DNA of 64,000 nucleotides from an uncultured Alistipes sp. (GTDB lineage: Bacteria > Bacteroidota > Bacteroidia > Bacteroidales > Rikenellaceae), in contig CAJTIY010000001.1 of the NCBI GenBank assembly GCA_910576555.1, positions 310,001-374,000 on the forward strand. Direction: 5' to 3'. This document shows positions 50,879 through 59,576 of this stretch, piece after piece; the first letter of the stretch is position 1, and each line of letters starts with the position of its first letter. Under the pieces are notes generated by a model. The model did not search any database. It was not told the origin of the DNA and saw only the letters and a list, made by a program, of their open reading frames with translations. The position numbers and the translations under genes are program-made.

Positions 50879-53242
50879 CTACCGGCGGCCGAAGCGGAGG
50901 GTCTCCTCCCCGCCCGGCGCCAATACGACACGGCGCGGCTTCTCGCCGGGCGTTCGCACCGCGAACTCGCCCCCAGCGCGGCTGCGGAGCGTACAGCGCA
51001 CGACACGCCCCTCGCGCCAGAGGCAGTCGACCTCGGCGCCGCCGCGCGCCGCAAGACCGCGGAACTCGCCGTCGGGCCACGCCGCGGGAAGCGCCGGCAG
51101 CAGGTCGATCGCTCCGTCGTGGCTCTGCAGCAGCATCTCGGCGATACCCGCCGCACCGCCGAAGTTGCCGTCGATCTGGAAGGGCGGATGGGCGCAGAGC
51201 AGATTCGGGTAAGTGCCGCTGCCGTGACCGCCGTCGGGGCCGACGGCCGGCGTCAGCAGGCTCCCGAGCAACCGCAGCGCCCGGTCGCCGTCGTGCAGCC
51301 GGGCCCAGAAGCAGATCTTCCACGCCCGCGACCAGCCGGTGCCCTCGTCGCCGCGCCGTTCGAGCGTCTCGCGGGCCGCAGCCGCCAGTTCGGGCGTACG
51401 CCCGGGTGTGATCTCCGCACCCGGATAGAGCCCGAAGAGGTGCGAGACGTGCCGATGGTGCGGCTCCGCTTCGCGGTAATCCTCCAGCCACTCCATCAGA
51501 TAGCCGCCCTCGGCGATACGGTCGGGCGGCAGGCGCAGCGCCGTGCGACGCAACTGCGCGGCGAAGCAAGAGTCGCGGCCGAGCAGCGCCGCGGCGTCGG
51601 CCGTGGCGCCGAACAGCGCCCGGACGATCTGGTTGTCCATCGTGCTGCCCATGCAGATCTGCACCGGGCGCTCCGACCCGTCGACGAGAAAACCGTTCTC
51701 GGGCGAACTCGTCGGGGCGGTGACGAGCCAGCCGTGCGACGGCTCCTCCACAAGGTTGTCCCGGAAGAACTCCGCAGCGCCCCGCAACACGGGGTAGGCC
51801 GCGCGCAGGTAAGCCGTATCGCGGTTGAACAGGAAGCGGTCCCACAGATCGAGCGCCAGCCACGCACCGCCCGTATTGGTCGCACCCCATGCGGGATTCT
51901 CGGCCGGAGCGGTGAAGTTCCACGCATTGGCCAGCACGTGGGCGCACCAGCCCCCGGTGCCGTAAAAGTCGCGGGCCGTACGTTCGCCCGAAGGCACCAT
52001 GCGCTGCGTGAAGGTCAGCAGCGGCTCGCGCAGCTCGTCGAGGTTGCCCACCCCGGCGATCCAATGGTTCATCTCGACGTTGATGTTGAGGTGGTAGTCG
52101 CCGTTCCACGGCGTACGGATCGTATTGGCCCAGATTCCCTGCAGGTTGGGCGGAAGACCTCCCGGGCGGGTGGAGCTGATGAAGAGATAACGTCCGTATT
52201 GGAAATAGAGCGCCGCGAAGGCGGGATCGGTCCCTTCGGCGAAGCGCGCCAGCCGCTCGGGCGTCGTCGCGGCAGCCTGCGGAGCCGTGCCGTCGCCGAG
52301 GCGCAGGCTCACCCGATCGAACAGGCTCCGGTGGGCCGCCGTATGGGCCTCGGCCAACCGGTCGACGGAGTGTCCGGCACTGCCCGCCAGCAGCGAATCG
52401 ACCCGCGCCGTGCAATCGCCGCCCCGGTAGGAGGTGGCCGCCGTCCAGCGGATCACCACCCGGTCGGCATCCGCGACGCAGACTCGGCCCCCGCACTCCG
52501 TCGTCGTGCCGCCCTCGGCCTCGACCACCGCGCGCACCCGATAGGCGACGCCCGAAATCGCCGGATCGCCGCTGTCGAGCGTGCCCCCCATCGTAAGGAG
52601 GTTCCCCGCGACGGTCGTCGCGGCCCGCTCGGGCCGCGAAAGGGCCACGGCGACATCGATCGCCCCCGGGCGGTCGGCCGTCAGCTCCACGACGGCGACA
52701 TCGTCCGCCCGCGAGACGAAATACCGCCGGCCGTAGGTCGTGCCGCCGCTGCGGAAGCGGGTCGTCGCCACGGCGTCGCGCAGCGACAGCTCGCGCCGAT
52801 AGTCGTCGACCGCAGCGGTATCGATCCCCGGAAACTCCAAGACGAGCGACCCGAGCGTCTCGTAGCTGCCATAGGCCGGATCGTTCGAGTCCCGGCTGCA
52901 GGTGAACCGCTCGTACATGAGCGCCTGCGCCTCGGCATTGCGCCCCTCGAGCAGCAGCTGTCGGATCGCGGGCAGCGCCGCGAGCGCACCGGGATTACGC
53001 GTGTCGTGTTCGCAGCCGCTCCACATCGACTCCTCGTCGAGCACCACCCGCTCGCGGGCGATACCTCCGTCGGGCATCATGCTGAGGCGTCCGTTGCCGA
53101 GCGGCAGGGTCTCCTCCCAGATGGCAGCGGGTCGATCGAAGCACAGCGTCGCGGCATCGCCCTCGTCCGAAGCGACGCAGCCGGCACAAGCGATCGCACA
53201 CGCGAAAACGAAAACAGGAAACAGGGATTTCATGATCTTCAC
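50879..53242 (-). CDS. GH95-family glycoside hydrolase (alpha-L-fucosidase type), lipoprotein
   Basis: 787 residues. Signal peptide with lipobox AIACAGC; N-terminal beta-sandwich (RPAAIWEETLPLGNGRLSMMPDGGIARERVVLDEESMWSG), then an (alpha/alpha)6 barrel with the GH95 signature GGLPPNLQGIWANTIRTPWNGDYH and NVEMNHW, ending PDGEFRGLAARGGAEVD. GH95 enzymes release alpha-1,2-fucose or L-galactose. Start taken at 53242 (MKIMKSLF); MKSLF at 53233 is an alternative. Fits a host-glycan diet with the PUL and GH20. Confidence 0.9.
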   Translation of the reverse strand: MKIMKSLFPVFVFACAIACAGCVASDEGDAATLCFDRPAAIWEETLPLGNGRLSMMPDGGIARERVVLDEESMWSGCEHDTRNPGALAALPAIRQLLLEGRNAEAQALMYERFTCSRDSNDPAYGSYETLGSLVLEFPGIDTAAVDDYRRELSLRDAVATTRFRSGGTTYGRRYFVSRADDVAVVELTADRPGAIDVAVALSRPERAATTVAGNLLTMGGTLDSGDPAISGVAYRVRAVVEAEGGTTTECGGRVCVADADRVVIRWTAATSYRGGDCTARVDSLLAGSAGHSVDRLAEAHTAAHRSLFDRVSLRLGDGTAPQAAATTPERLARFAEGTDPAFAALYFQYGRYLFISSTRPGGLPPNLQGIWANTIRTPWNGDYHLNINVEMNHWIAGVGNLDELREPLLTFTQRMVPSGERTARDFYGTGGWCAHVLANAWNFTAPAENPAWGATNTGGAWLALDLWDRFLFNRDTAYLRAAYPVLRGAAEFFRDNLVEEPSHGWLVTAPTSSPENGFLVDGSERPVQICMGSTMDNQIVRALFGATADAAALLGRDSCFAAQLRRTALRLPPDRIAEGGYLMEWLEDYREAEPHHRHVSHLFGLYPGAEITPGRTPELAAAARETLERRGDEGTGWSRAWKICFWARLHDGDRALRLLGSLLTPAVGPDGGHGSGTYPNLLCAHPPFQIDGNFGGAAGIAEMLLQSHDGAIDLLPALPAAWPDGEFRGLAARGGAEVDCLWREGRVVRCTLRSRAGGEFAVRTPGEKPRRVVLAPGGEETLRFGRR

Positions 53243-53360
53243 TAATAAGATTCAAACAGCAGTACCGGACCCGCGGTCATGGCGGAAGCGTACGCGCCGC
53301 GTCATGCGGGTGCAGCGGAGTTCGGGCAGCGGTTCGCGGATCATTCCGTCGCAAGATACG

Positions 53361-53392
53361 AAAAAAAGCGGAGAGGTCGCCCCCTCCGCTTC
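53361..53392 (-). terminator. Terminator of the alanine dehydrogenase gene
   Basis: AGCGGAG / CTCCGCT stem (53367-53373 and 53384-53390); on the minus strand a run of T follows. Confidence 0.7.
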
Positions 53393-53406
53393 CTTTTTCC
53401 GGTGTG

Positions 53407-54513
53407 CTACAGTTCGATCGGCTCGTAAGGCAGCCCCCACGCATCGGCCACCGGTTTGTAGACCACCTTTCCCTGCACGATATTGAGACCCAGCTCCAGT
53501 TCGCGGTTCTCGCGGCAGGCGCGGCGCCACCCCTTGTCGGCCAGCTGGATCGCATAGGGCAGCGTGGCGTTGGTCAGCGCGAGGGTCGACGTGTAGGGCA
53601 CGGCGCCCGGGATGTTGGCCACGCAGTAGTGGAGGATGCCGTCGACGTAGTAGACCGGATCCTCATGCGTGGTCGGACGCGACGTCTCGAAGCAGCCGCC
53701 CTGATCGATCGCCACGTCGACCATCACCGAGCCGGGCTGCATCTCCTTGAGCATGTCGCGCGTGACGAGCTTCGGGGCCTTCGCGCCGGGAATCAGCACC
53801 GAACCGATCACCAGATCGGCCGTCTTGAGCTCCTCGCGGATGTTGAACTCCGACGACATGAGCGTCTTGACGTTCTTGGGCATCACATCGGCGAGGTAGG
53901 TCAGGCGCTGCAGCGAAACGTCGCAGATCGTGACGTCGGCGCCCGTGCCGGCGGCCGTACGCGCCGCGGCCGTACCCACGACGCCCGCACCGATGACGAA
54001 GACCTTTGCAGGTTTCACGCCCGGAACGCCGCCCAGCAGTTTTCCCTTGCCGCCGCGGGGCTTCTCGAGAAAATAGCGGCCCTCCTGCGTCGACATGCGG
54101 CCGGCGACCTCCGACATGGGGATCAACAGCGGCAGCGAACGGTCGGCGCGCTCGACGGTCTCGTAGGCGCAGCAGACCGCCCCGCTGTCGATCATGGCAT
54201 GGGTGAGCGGTTCGCTGCTGGCGAAGTGGAAATAGGTGAAGACCAGCTGGTCCTTGCGGATCAGCCCGTACTCGGGCGCTACCGGTTCCTTGACCTTGAC
54301 GATCATCTCGGCTGCGGCGTATACGGCCTCGATCGACGGAAGGATCTCCGCGCCGACGGCCGTATAGGCGTCGTCGGGAAAACCGCTGTTCTCGCCCGCC
54401 GCGGTCTGCACCAGCACGCGGTGTCCGCGCCGGATCAGCTCCTGCGCACCGGCCGGTGTGAGGCCGACGCGATTCTCGTTGTTCTTGATCTCTTTCGGAA
54501 TGCCGATAATCAT
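53407..54513 (-). CDS. ald: Alanine dehydrogenase
   Basis: 368 residues, standard length. N-terminal MIIGIPKEIKNNENRVGLTPAG, catalytic-region VKVKEPVAPEY, YFHFA, and NAD-binding VFVIGAGVVGTAAARTAAG...VTICDVS. It interconverts L-alanine and pyruvate plus ammonia with NAD. ATG 54513 is the conserved start; the in-frame ATG at 54573 would add an unrelated peptide. Confidence 0.95.
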   Translation of the reverse strand: MIIGIPKEIKNNENRVGLTPAGAQELIRRGHRVLVQTAAGENSGFPDDAYTAVGAEILPSIEAVYAAAEMIVKVKEPVAPEYGLIRKDQLVFTYFHFASSEPLTHAMIDSGAVCCAYETVERADRSLPLLIPMSEVAGRMSTQEGRYFLEKPRGGKGKLLGGVPGVKPAKVFVIGAGVVGTAAARTAAGTGADVTICDVSLQRLTYLADVMPKNVKTLMSSEFNIREELKTADLVIGSVLIPGAKAPKLVTRDMLKEMQPGSVMVDVAIDQGGCFETSRPTTHEDPVYYVDGILHYCVANIPGAVPYTSTLALTNATLPYAIQLADKGWRRACRENRELELGLNIVQGKVVYKPVADAWGLPYEPIEL

Positions 54514-54643
54514 AAAAAGGAAGTTTTTAAGGTTTTGCCCTTCCAATTTACGACATTTACGCCGAATATCCAAAAAAAGCCGATCGGTTTTCCGGCATCA
54601 GGGTTACGATACGGACGCACCGCATCCGCGACGGCGGAGCAAA

Positions 54644-55042
54644 TCAAACGTTCAGCGGCTCGAAACTCCGCGACAGGCGGGCGATCAGCGTTTCGCTGTT
54701 GAGGGACGACTCCTCCCGCTTGGCATCGCGAAGCACCGTATCGACTCTCCGGTAGAGGAATTCGAGGAAACAAGCCGCCTCGTAGGCCGGCATCGACTTG
54801 ACAAGGGTGACGAGCAGACGAAGCGTGTACTCGATCTCGGGACGCAGCGCATGGGACGACAAGACCTCATCGGGATAATTGAGATAATCCCAGTAGGTTT
54901 CATTGCCGATGCCGCAGAGCTGACGGGTAATAAGGGCATTGGCCTGACTGTGACAACGCTGTGCGTTGCCGGGCTCGTAAAACAGCTTATCCACCAACTT
55001 GACGACGACAACGCGAAAAAGATAATTGGGTTCGGTTCTCAT
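54644..55042 (-). CDS. Helical protein of unknown function
   Basis: 132 residues. Reads as a bundle of helices: LFRVVVVKLVDKLFYEPG, HALRPEIEYTLRLLVTLVKSMPAYEAACFLEFLYRRVDTVLRDAKREES. No membrane segment or known motif recognised. It is alone between ald and the IbrA/IbrB-like operon, with no promoter box recognised upstream. Confidence 0.7.
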   Translation of the reverse strand: MRTEPNYLFRVVVVKLVDKLFYEPGNAQRCHSQANALITRQLCGIGNETYWDYLNYPDEVLSSHALRPEIEYTLRLLVTLVKSMPAYEAACFLEFLYRRVDTVLRDAKREESSLNSETLIARLSRSFEPLNV

Positions 55043-55293
55043 ATAAATAAAACGAATCGTTGTTCTCCGAGTAACGTCGTTCGATCGGTCCGGATCGCAC
55101 TATCACGACCCGGGCCGGACTCGGAGAGATATCTTTCTGCTATTGTTGCAAATATGCGCTTTTCACCGTCGCTTTCCAACAACTGTCGGATCGATTCCGA
55201 TTTTTTCTGCGGACACGCAAGGCCTCCCACGGGCGGTCCGCCGCCGCAGCATAGCGCCGCGAAGGTGCAAGACGAAGATCGTGCGTCGTAAAG
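55043..55293. other. Non-coding gap before the IbrA/IbrB-like operon
   Basis: No gene seen in about 250 bp; moderately AT-rich. Nothing resembling a tRNA or attachment site was found. Confidence 0.5.
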
Positions 55294-55325
55294 TTTGAGA
55301 AATAGGCCGATATTTGCTATCTTTG
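55294..55325 (+). promoter_or_regulatory. Promoter of the GNAT-IbrA-IbrB-like operon
   Basis: TTTG (55294-55297), a 20-bp spacer and TATCTTTG (55318-55325): consensus -33/-7 promoter, 72 bp before the first ATG (55398). Confidence 0.75.
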
Positions 55326-55397
55326 CAAGCAATGAGCCCCACCGCAAGCCGTTTGGGCACAAACATATAACATTCGGGTATCCTAAACCGTAAAACC

Positions 55398-55814
55398 ATG
55401 ACGATCGAAAAACTGGACGGGACATCGACGCGACTCTATGCGCTCGTCGCACCGCTGGTCATGCGCCGCAGCGTGCTGCGCCAGAACAACGGATACCCCT
55501 TCCCCACTTCGCGCGCCCACAGTTGGTTCGTCGCGACGGAGAAGGGGGTCGTGCAGGGATTCGTTCCGGTGGAGATCACCAGCGGCGGTGTTGCCAAGAT
55601 CGATAACTACTATGCGGCGGGCGACGACGCGGAACTGCTCGCGGCCCTCGTCCAAGCGGTCGTGAACGAGTACCGCAACGACTACGCGCTCCGCTCGGTT
55701 ACCCACATGCGTCATGCGGAGGTGTTCCGTTCGGCGGGATTCCGTCCGGTGCGCGAACTGAAGTCGTACGTCAAGATGGAATACCGCAAACCGGAAGACC
55801 ATGAATGTCTATGA
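55398..55814 (+). CDS. Small GNAT-like protein, first gene of the Ibr-like operon
   Basis: 138 residues. The beta-alpha pattern GVVQGFVPVEITSGGVAKIDNYYAAGDDAELLAALVQAVVNEY and the C-terminal element EVFRSAGFRPVRELKSYVKMEY resemble a compact N-acetyltransferase fold, although the acetyl-CoA loop is not clear. Its 3' end overlaps the PP-loop gene by 14 bp, so it is translationally coupled. Family call moderate; function unknown. Confidence 0.65.
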   Translation: MTIEKLDGTSTRLYALVAPLVMRRSVLRQNNGYPFPTSRAHSWFVATEKGVVQGFVPVEITSGGVAKIDNYYAAGDDAELLAALVQAVVNEYRNDYALRSVTHMRHAEVFRSAGFRPVRELKSYVKMEYRKPEDHECL

Positions 55815-57078
55815 GTTGGCGCAACGCCGGTTGCGTACGGTATTCGAGACGTTCGACAACATCTGCGTCTCCTTCTCGGGCGGCAAGGACAGCGGCGTGC
55901 TACTGCACCTCTGCATCGACTACATGCGCCGGCACGGCGTAAAGCGGAAAATCGGCGTCTTCCACCTCGACTACGAAATCCAGTACCGCCAGACGGCCGA
56001 ATTCGTCGACCGCATGCTGGCCGAGAATGCCGACCTGCTGGAGGTCTACCGCGTGTGCGTGCCGTTCAAAGTAGCGACCTGCGCCTCGATGTTCGATCGC
56101 TACTGGCGGCCGTGGGAGGAGACCAAACGCGATCTGTGGGTCCGCAAGATGCCGAAGAGCTGCCTCACGCGGGCCGACTTCCCGTTCTACACGGAGCAGA
56201 TGTGGGACTACGAATTCCAGAACCGTTTCGCCGAGTGGCTCCACCGCCGCAAGGGAGCCGAGCGGACCTGCTTCCTGATCGGCATACGCACGCAGGAGAG
56301 CTTCAACCGCTGGCGGGCGGTCTACAGCGACCGCAACAACCACCGTTTCCGCGGCATCCGCTGGATCCGCCAATGGCCCGGCCAGTCCATCTGCAACGCC
56401 TACCCCATCTACGACTGGCAGACGACCGACGTCTGGACCGCGAACGGACGTTTCGGCTGGACCTACAACCACCTCTACGACCTCTTTTACCGGGCCGGCG
56501 TGCCGCTCGACAGCCAGCGCGTGGCCAGCCCCTTCCTCTCGCCCGCGATCTCGACGCTGCACCTCTACCGAGCCATCGATCCCGAGACATGGGGCCGGAT
56601 GGTGGGTCGCGTCAACGGGGCCAACTTCGCATCGCTCTACGGCCGTACGTCGGCCATCGGATGGCAGACCATACGGCTGCCCGAAGGGCTCACGTGGGAG
56701 CGCTACATGCACTTCCTGCTCACGACGCTCCCCGAACGGACACGCCGGAACTATCTGGAGAAGCTCTCTGTCAGCATCCGCTTCTGGCGCGAAAAGGGCG
56801 GGTGCCTCGCCGAGGAGACGATCGCCCGCCTCCGCGCGGCGGGCGTGGAGCTGGAGGTCGGCGGCAAGAGCGGCTACCGCACCGCCAAGCGGCCCGTACG
56901 CATGGAGTATCTCGACGACATCGACCTGCCCGAATTCAGCAAGCTGCCGACCTACAAGCGGGTCTGCATCTGCATCCTCAAGAACGACCACGCCTGCAAA
57001 TACATGGGGTTCACGCCCAACAAGAACGAAGTGTTGCGCCGCAAGAAAATCATGAAGAAGTATGAAGCACTCCTGTAA
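55801..57078 (+). CDS. PP-loop (PAPS reductase-like) protein of the IbrA/DUF3440 type
   Basis: 425 residues. ATP-pyrophosphatase loop SGGKDS (26-31) in ICVSFSGGKDSGVLLHL, then FHLDYEIQYRQTAEFVDRML, a conserved tract RFRGIRWIRQWPGQSICNAYPIYDWQTTDVW, and a C-terminal region with CICILKNDHACKYMGFTPNKNE. This is the layout of IbrA (COG3969-type, DUF3440), a PAPS-reductase relative that in E. coli acts with IbrB as a regulator of eib genes; PP-loop relatives also sit in DNA phosphorothioation systems. Overlaps the IbrB-like gene by 17 bp. Confidence 0.85.
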   Translation: MNVYELAQRRLRTVFETFDNICVSFSGGKDSGVLLHLCIDYMRRHGVKRKIGVFHLDYEIQYRQTAEFVDRMLAENADLLEVYRVCVPFKVATCASMFDRYWRPWEETKRDLWVRKMPKSCLTRADFPFYTEQMWDYEFQNRFAEWLHRRKGAERTCFLIGIRTQESFNRWRAVYSDRNNHRFRGIRWIRQWPGQSICNAYPIYDWQTTDVWTANGRFGWTYNHLYDLFYRAGVPLDSQRVASPFLSPAISTLHLYRAIDPETWGRMVGRVNGANFASLYGRTSAIGWQTIRLPEGLTWERYMHFLLTTLPERTRRNYLEKLSVSIRFWREKGGCLAEETIARLRAAGVELEVGGKSGYRTAKRPVRMEYLDDIDLPEFSKLPTYKRVCICILKNDHACKYMGFTPNKNEVLRRKKIMKKYEALL

Positions 57079-57808
57079 GACCCCGAACAAGCCGAGCTAC
57101 CGGAGTCCGGTCTACGAAATCCGGGCCGTGCCGGTGGAAAAGGTCGTGGCCAACAGCTACAATCCCAACATCGTGGCGCCGCCCGAAATGAAGCTGCTGG
57201 AGCTGTCGATCTGGGAGGACGGCTACACGATGCCGTGCGTCTGCTACTACGATGCTGAACACGACCGCTACGAACTGGTCGACGGCTACCACCGCTACAT
57301 GGTGCTCAAAACCTCGAAGCGCATCTACGCCCGCGAACAGGGTATGCTGCCCGTCGCCGTGATCGACAAGGAGCTCTCGAACCGCATCGCCTCGACGATC
57401 CGCCACAACCGGGCGCGGGGCACGCACAATCTGGAGCTGATGAGCGAAATCGTCGCCGAGCTGACCAAAGCCAACATGTCCGACCGCTGGATCATGCGGC
57501 ACATCGGCATGGACGGCGACGAGCTGCTGCGCCTCAAGCAGATCACGGGACTGGCGGAGCTCTTCGCCGCGGAGCCCTTCAGCCCGGGCGGCGCGGACGA
57601 CAGCGAGGCGGCGGAAACCGTCGAGGAACGCCCCGCGACCGCGCATCGCAGCCCCCGCGAGAGCGACGTCTCGCTCGACGCACTGCCCTACGAATACGAA
57701 GAAGAGTCGCTGCGGAGGCCGGTCCTGCAGCCCGAGCACGACATACGCAAAGTCGCGACGCACCGCGAGAAACAACGGAGCCTTTTCGAGGAGGAGGTGC
57801 TCGCATGA
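57062..57808 (+). CDS. ParB-like (IbrB-type) protein
   Basis: 248 residues. ParB/Srx N-terminal fold: IRAVPVEKVVANSYNPNIVAPPEMKLLELSIWEDGYTMP, then the nucleotide-binding DGYHRYM (GxHR at 75-78), followed by a helical middle (RHNRARGTHNLELMSEIVAELTKANMSDRWIMRHIGM) that looks like a helix-turn-helix. The C-terminal tail is acidic and disordered. Likely partner of the IbrA-like protein; whether it binds DNA, CTP/ATP, or acts as a nuclease is unknown. Confidence 0.85.
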   Translation: MKHSCKTPNKPSYRSPVYEIRAVPVEKVVANSYNPNIVAPPEMKLLELSIWEDGYTMPCVCYYDAEHDRYELVDGYHRYMVLKTSKRIYAREQGMLPVAVIDKELSNRIASTIRHNRARGTHNLELMSEIVAELTKANMSDRWIMRHIGMDGDELLRLKQITGLAELFAAEPFSPGGADDSEAAETVEERPATAHRSPRESDVSLDALPYEYEEESLRRPVLQPEHDIRKVATHREKQRSLFEEEVLA

Positions 57809-57857
57809 GCATGCACGCCGAGGAGGGACGACGCGCCGGACGAATCGATCGATCCGT

Positions 57858-58625
57858 CTATTTTTCAGCTATGTAAAAAAGATCGAAGCAGTCCTCCGCA
57901 ACGGGGCCGAGGCGGTAATCCTCCATGCGGATGGAGGCCGTCAGATCCGTGTTTTCGCGCAACAGACGACGGCGGTTGATGCGGTTGAGCAGATCGTAGG
58001 GAAGCTGCAGCAGACGGCGCGGCAGGCGATGCTGCAGGTCGAACACGTCGAAGCGGGCGATACGGGCCACGCTCCGCCGATTGCGCTCGTAATAGGCCGC
58101 CACGCGCTCGTCGCCGAAGACTCCGAGCCGCTCGACCGATGCGAATCCGTTGCCGAGCAGCAGGTCGCGCAACTCGTCGGCACGGTACTCGCGCACGTGC
58201 CACGGATTGCGCGTGAGCGACATCGGCGCATTGGGCGTCGTGACCACGAAACGACCTCCGGGGCGCAGCACACGGGCTATTTCGCGCACGAACGCGCCAT
58301 CGTCGGGGATATGTTCGATCACCTGAAACGAAATCACGGCATCGAACGACGCCTCGGCGAACGGCAGCGGTGGAACGGTGGCCTGCAGGAAGGAGACGCC
58401 GGGCTGCCGGAGCAGCTCCGGAGCGGGTGCATGTTTGTCCACCGTGACGAACCGCGCGGCGTGCGGCGCCACGACCTCGATGCCGTAGCCCGAACCGGTG
58501 CCGATCTCCAGCACCTCGCCGCCGATGCGCTCTGCTGCGGCATGGTAGGCCAGCAGCGAGCGCTGGAAGACGAAATTGTCCGACAATTCGCGCGAGACGC
58601 GCTCGGCCGTAGCGAATCCGCTCAT
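57858..58625 (-). CDS. SAM-dependent methyltransferase (type 11-like)
   Basis: 255 residues. SAM motif VLEIGTGSGYGIEVVAPHA, then FDAVISFQVIEHIPDDGAFVREIARVLRPGGRFVVTTPN, a standard class I methyltransferase. The substrate is unknown; the C-terminal region is basic (RLPRRLLQLPYDLLNRINRRR). ATG 58625 overlaps the stop of the CvfB-like gene as ATGA, indicating one operon. Confidence 0.9.
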   Translation of the reverse strand: MSGFATAERVSRELSDNFVFQRSLLAYHAAAERIGGEVLEIGTGSGYGIEVVAPHAARFVTVDKHAPAPELLRQPGVSFLQATVPPLPFAEASFDAVISFQVIEHIPDDGAFVREIARVLRPGGRFVVTTPNAPMSLTRNPWHVREYRADELRDLLLGNGFASVERLGVFGDERVAAYYERNRRSVARIARFDVFDLQHRLPRRLLQLPYDLLNRINRRRLLRENTDLTASIRMEDYRLGPVAEDCFDLFYIAEK

Positions 58626-59461
58626 CGCTCCCGAAGTTCTATGCCCCGCTCGGTCGCCGCGACGGCGCCCTGCTTGAGCAGCATCCCGAGCGAGCGTTTG
58701 AACACCTTCTTGCTCATCTGCGTGAGGCGCGTCACCTCGGCAGGATCGCTGTCGTCGCCGAGCGGCAGGAAGCCGTCGTGCTCGCGGAGCAGACGCAGCA
58801 GCGTCGCGGCCGAATCCTTGACCTGCGCGAAGCCCTGCCGCTGCAGGCTCACATCGATGCGGTTGTCCTCCGTGATGCGGGTGACATAGCCCTGCAATCG
58901 GTCGCCGACCGCGACGCGGCAGAAAAGCTGATTGCGGTAGAGCATGCCCCAATGGCGGTTCTCGACGATGACCCGATAGCCGATCGGACTCTCCGAGGCC
59001 ACCAGCAGCGACACCTCCTGCCGGGGCTGCACCGTCACGTCTTCGTTGCCGATGAAGCTCTTGAGCTTGCAGGTCGCCACGCAGCGCCCCGTGATATTGT
59101 CTTCGTAGAGGTAGACTACATAGCTCCGGCCCGGGTAGATGCCCCCTTGCTGGTTGCGGTTGGGCAGGAACAGATCCTTGCCGTGGAGCCCCCAGTCGAG
59201 AAACGCCCCGTGCGCCGTCTTGTCCACGACGCGCAGGAACCCTGCCTCGCCGGCCCGAAGCAGCGGCGTTTCGGTCGTCGCCACGAGCCGGTCCTCCGAG
59301 TCGTGGTAGATGAAGACCTCCTTCTCGTCGCCGACCTTGTCCGCCAGCGACGTGTACCGGTTGGGGAGCAGCACTTCGTTGCGCTCCTCGTCGGCGAGGT
59401 AGAGTCCGTACTCCGAAATGCGGCTTACGGTGAGTTTCCGGGTGTGTCCCGCTTTGATCAT
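58622..59461 (-). CDS. CvfB-like S1 RNA-binding protein
   Basis: 279 residues. Multiple OB/S1-like units (KLTVSRISEYGLYLADEERNEVLLPNRYT; GFLRVVDKTAHGAFLDWGLHGKDLFLPNRNQQG) and a C-terminal winged helix (PAEVTRLTQMSKKVFKRSLGMLLKQGAVAATERGIEL), as in the CvfB/YitL family. Probably binds RNA and affects expression. Strong promoter upstream (59482-59512). Confidence 0.9.
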   Translation of the reverse strand: MIKAGHTRKLTVSRISEYGLYLADEERNEVLLPNRYTSLADKVGDEKEVFIYHDSEDRLVATTETPLLRAGEAGFLRVVDKTAHGAFLDWGLHGKDLFLPNRNQQGGIYPGRSYVVYLYEDNITGRCVATCKLKSFIGNEDVTVQPRQEVSLLVASESPIGYRVIVENRHWGMLYRNQLFCRVAVGDRLQGYVTRITEDNRIDVSLQRQGFAQVKDSAATLLRLLREHDGFLPLGDDSDPAEVTRLTQMSKKVFKRSLGMLLKQGAVAATERGIELRER

Positions 59462-59481
59462 AGGCTACGTATTGATACGCG

Positions 59482-59512
59482 CAAAGGTACGCTTAATTTC
59501 CGCCGATTGCAA
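59482..59512 (-). promoter_or_regulatory. Promoter of the CvfB-like/methyltransferase operon
   Basis: Minus strand: TTG (59512-59510), 20-bp spacer, TACCTTTG (59489-59482), 21 bp before the start codon. Confidence 0.75.
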
Positions 59513-59576
59513 CTTCCCGAAAAGAAAAGCGGCGACACGAAGTCGCCGCCTTGTCGTTGCTACGGAACGCGGTCCG

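Noticed and set aside
55398..57808. Canonical Dnd phosphorothioation cluster
   Set aside because: The PP-loop protein has the IbrA/DUF3440 layout and no DndA, DndB, DndD or DndE homologue lies nearby.
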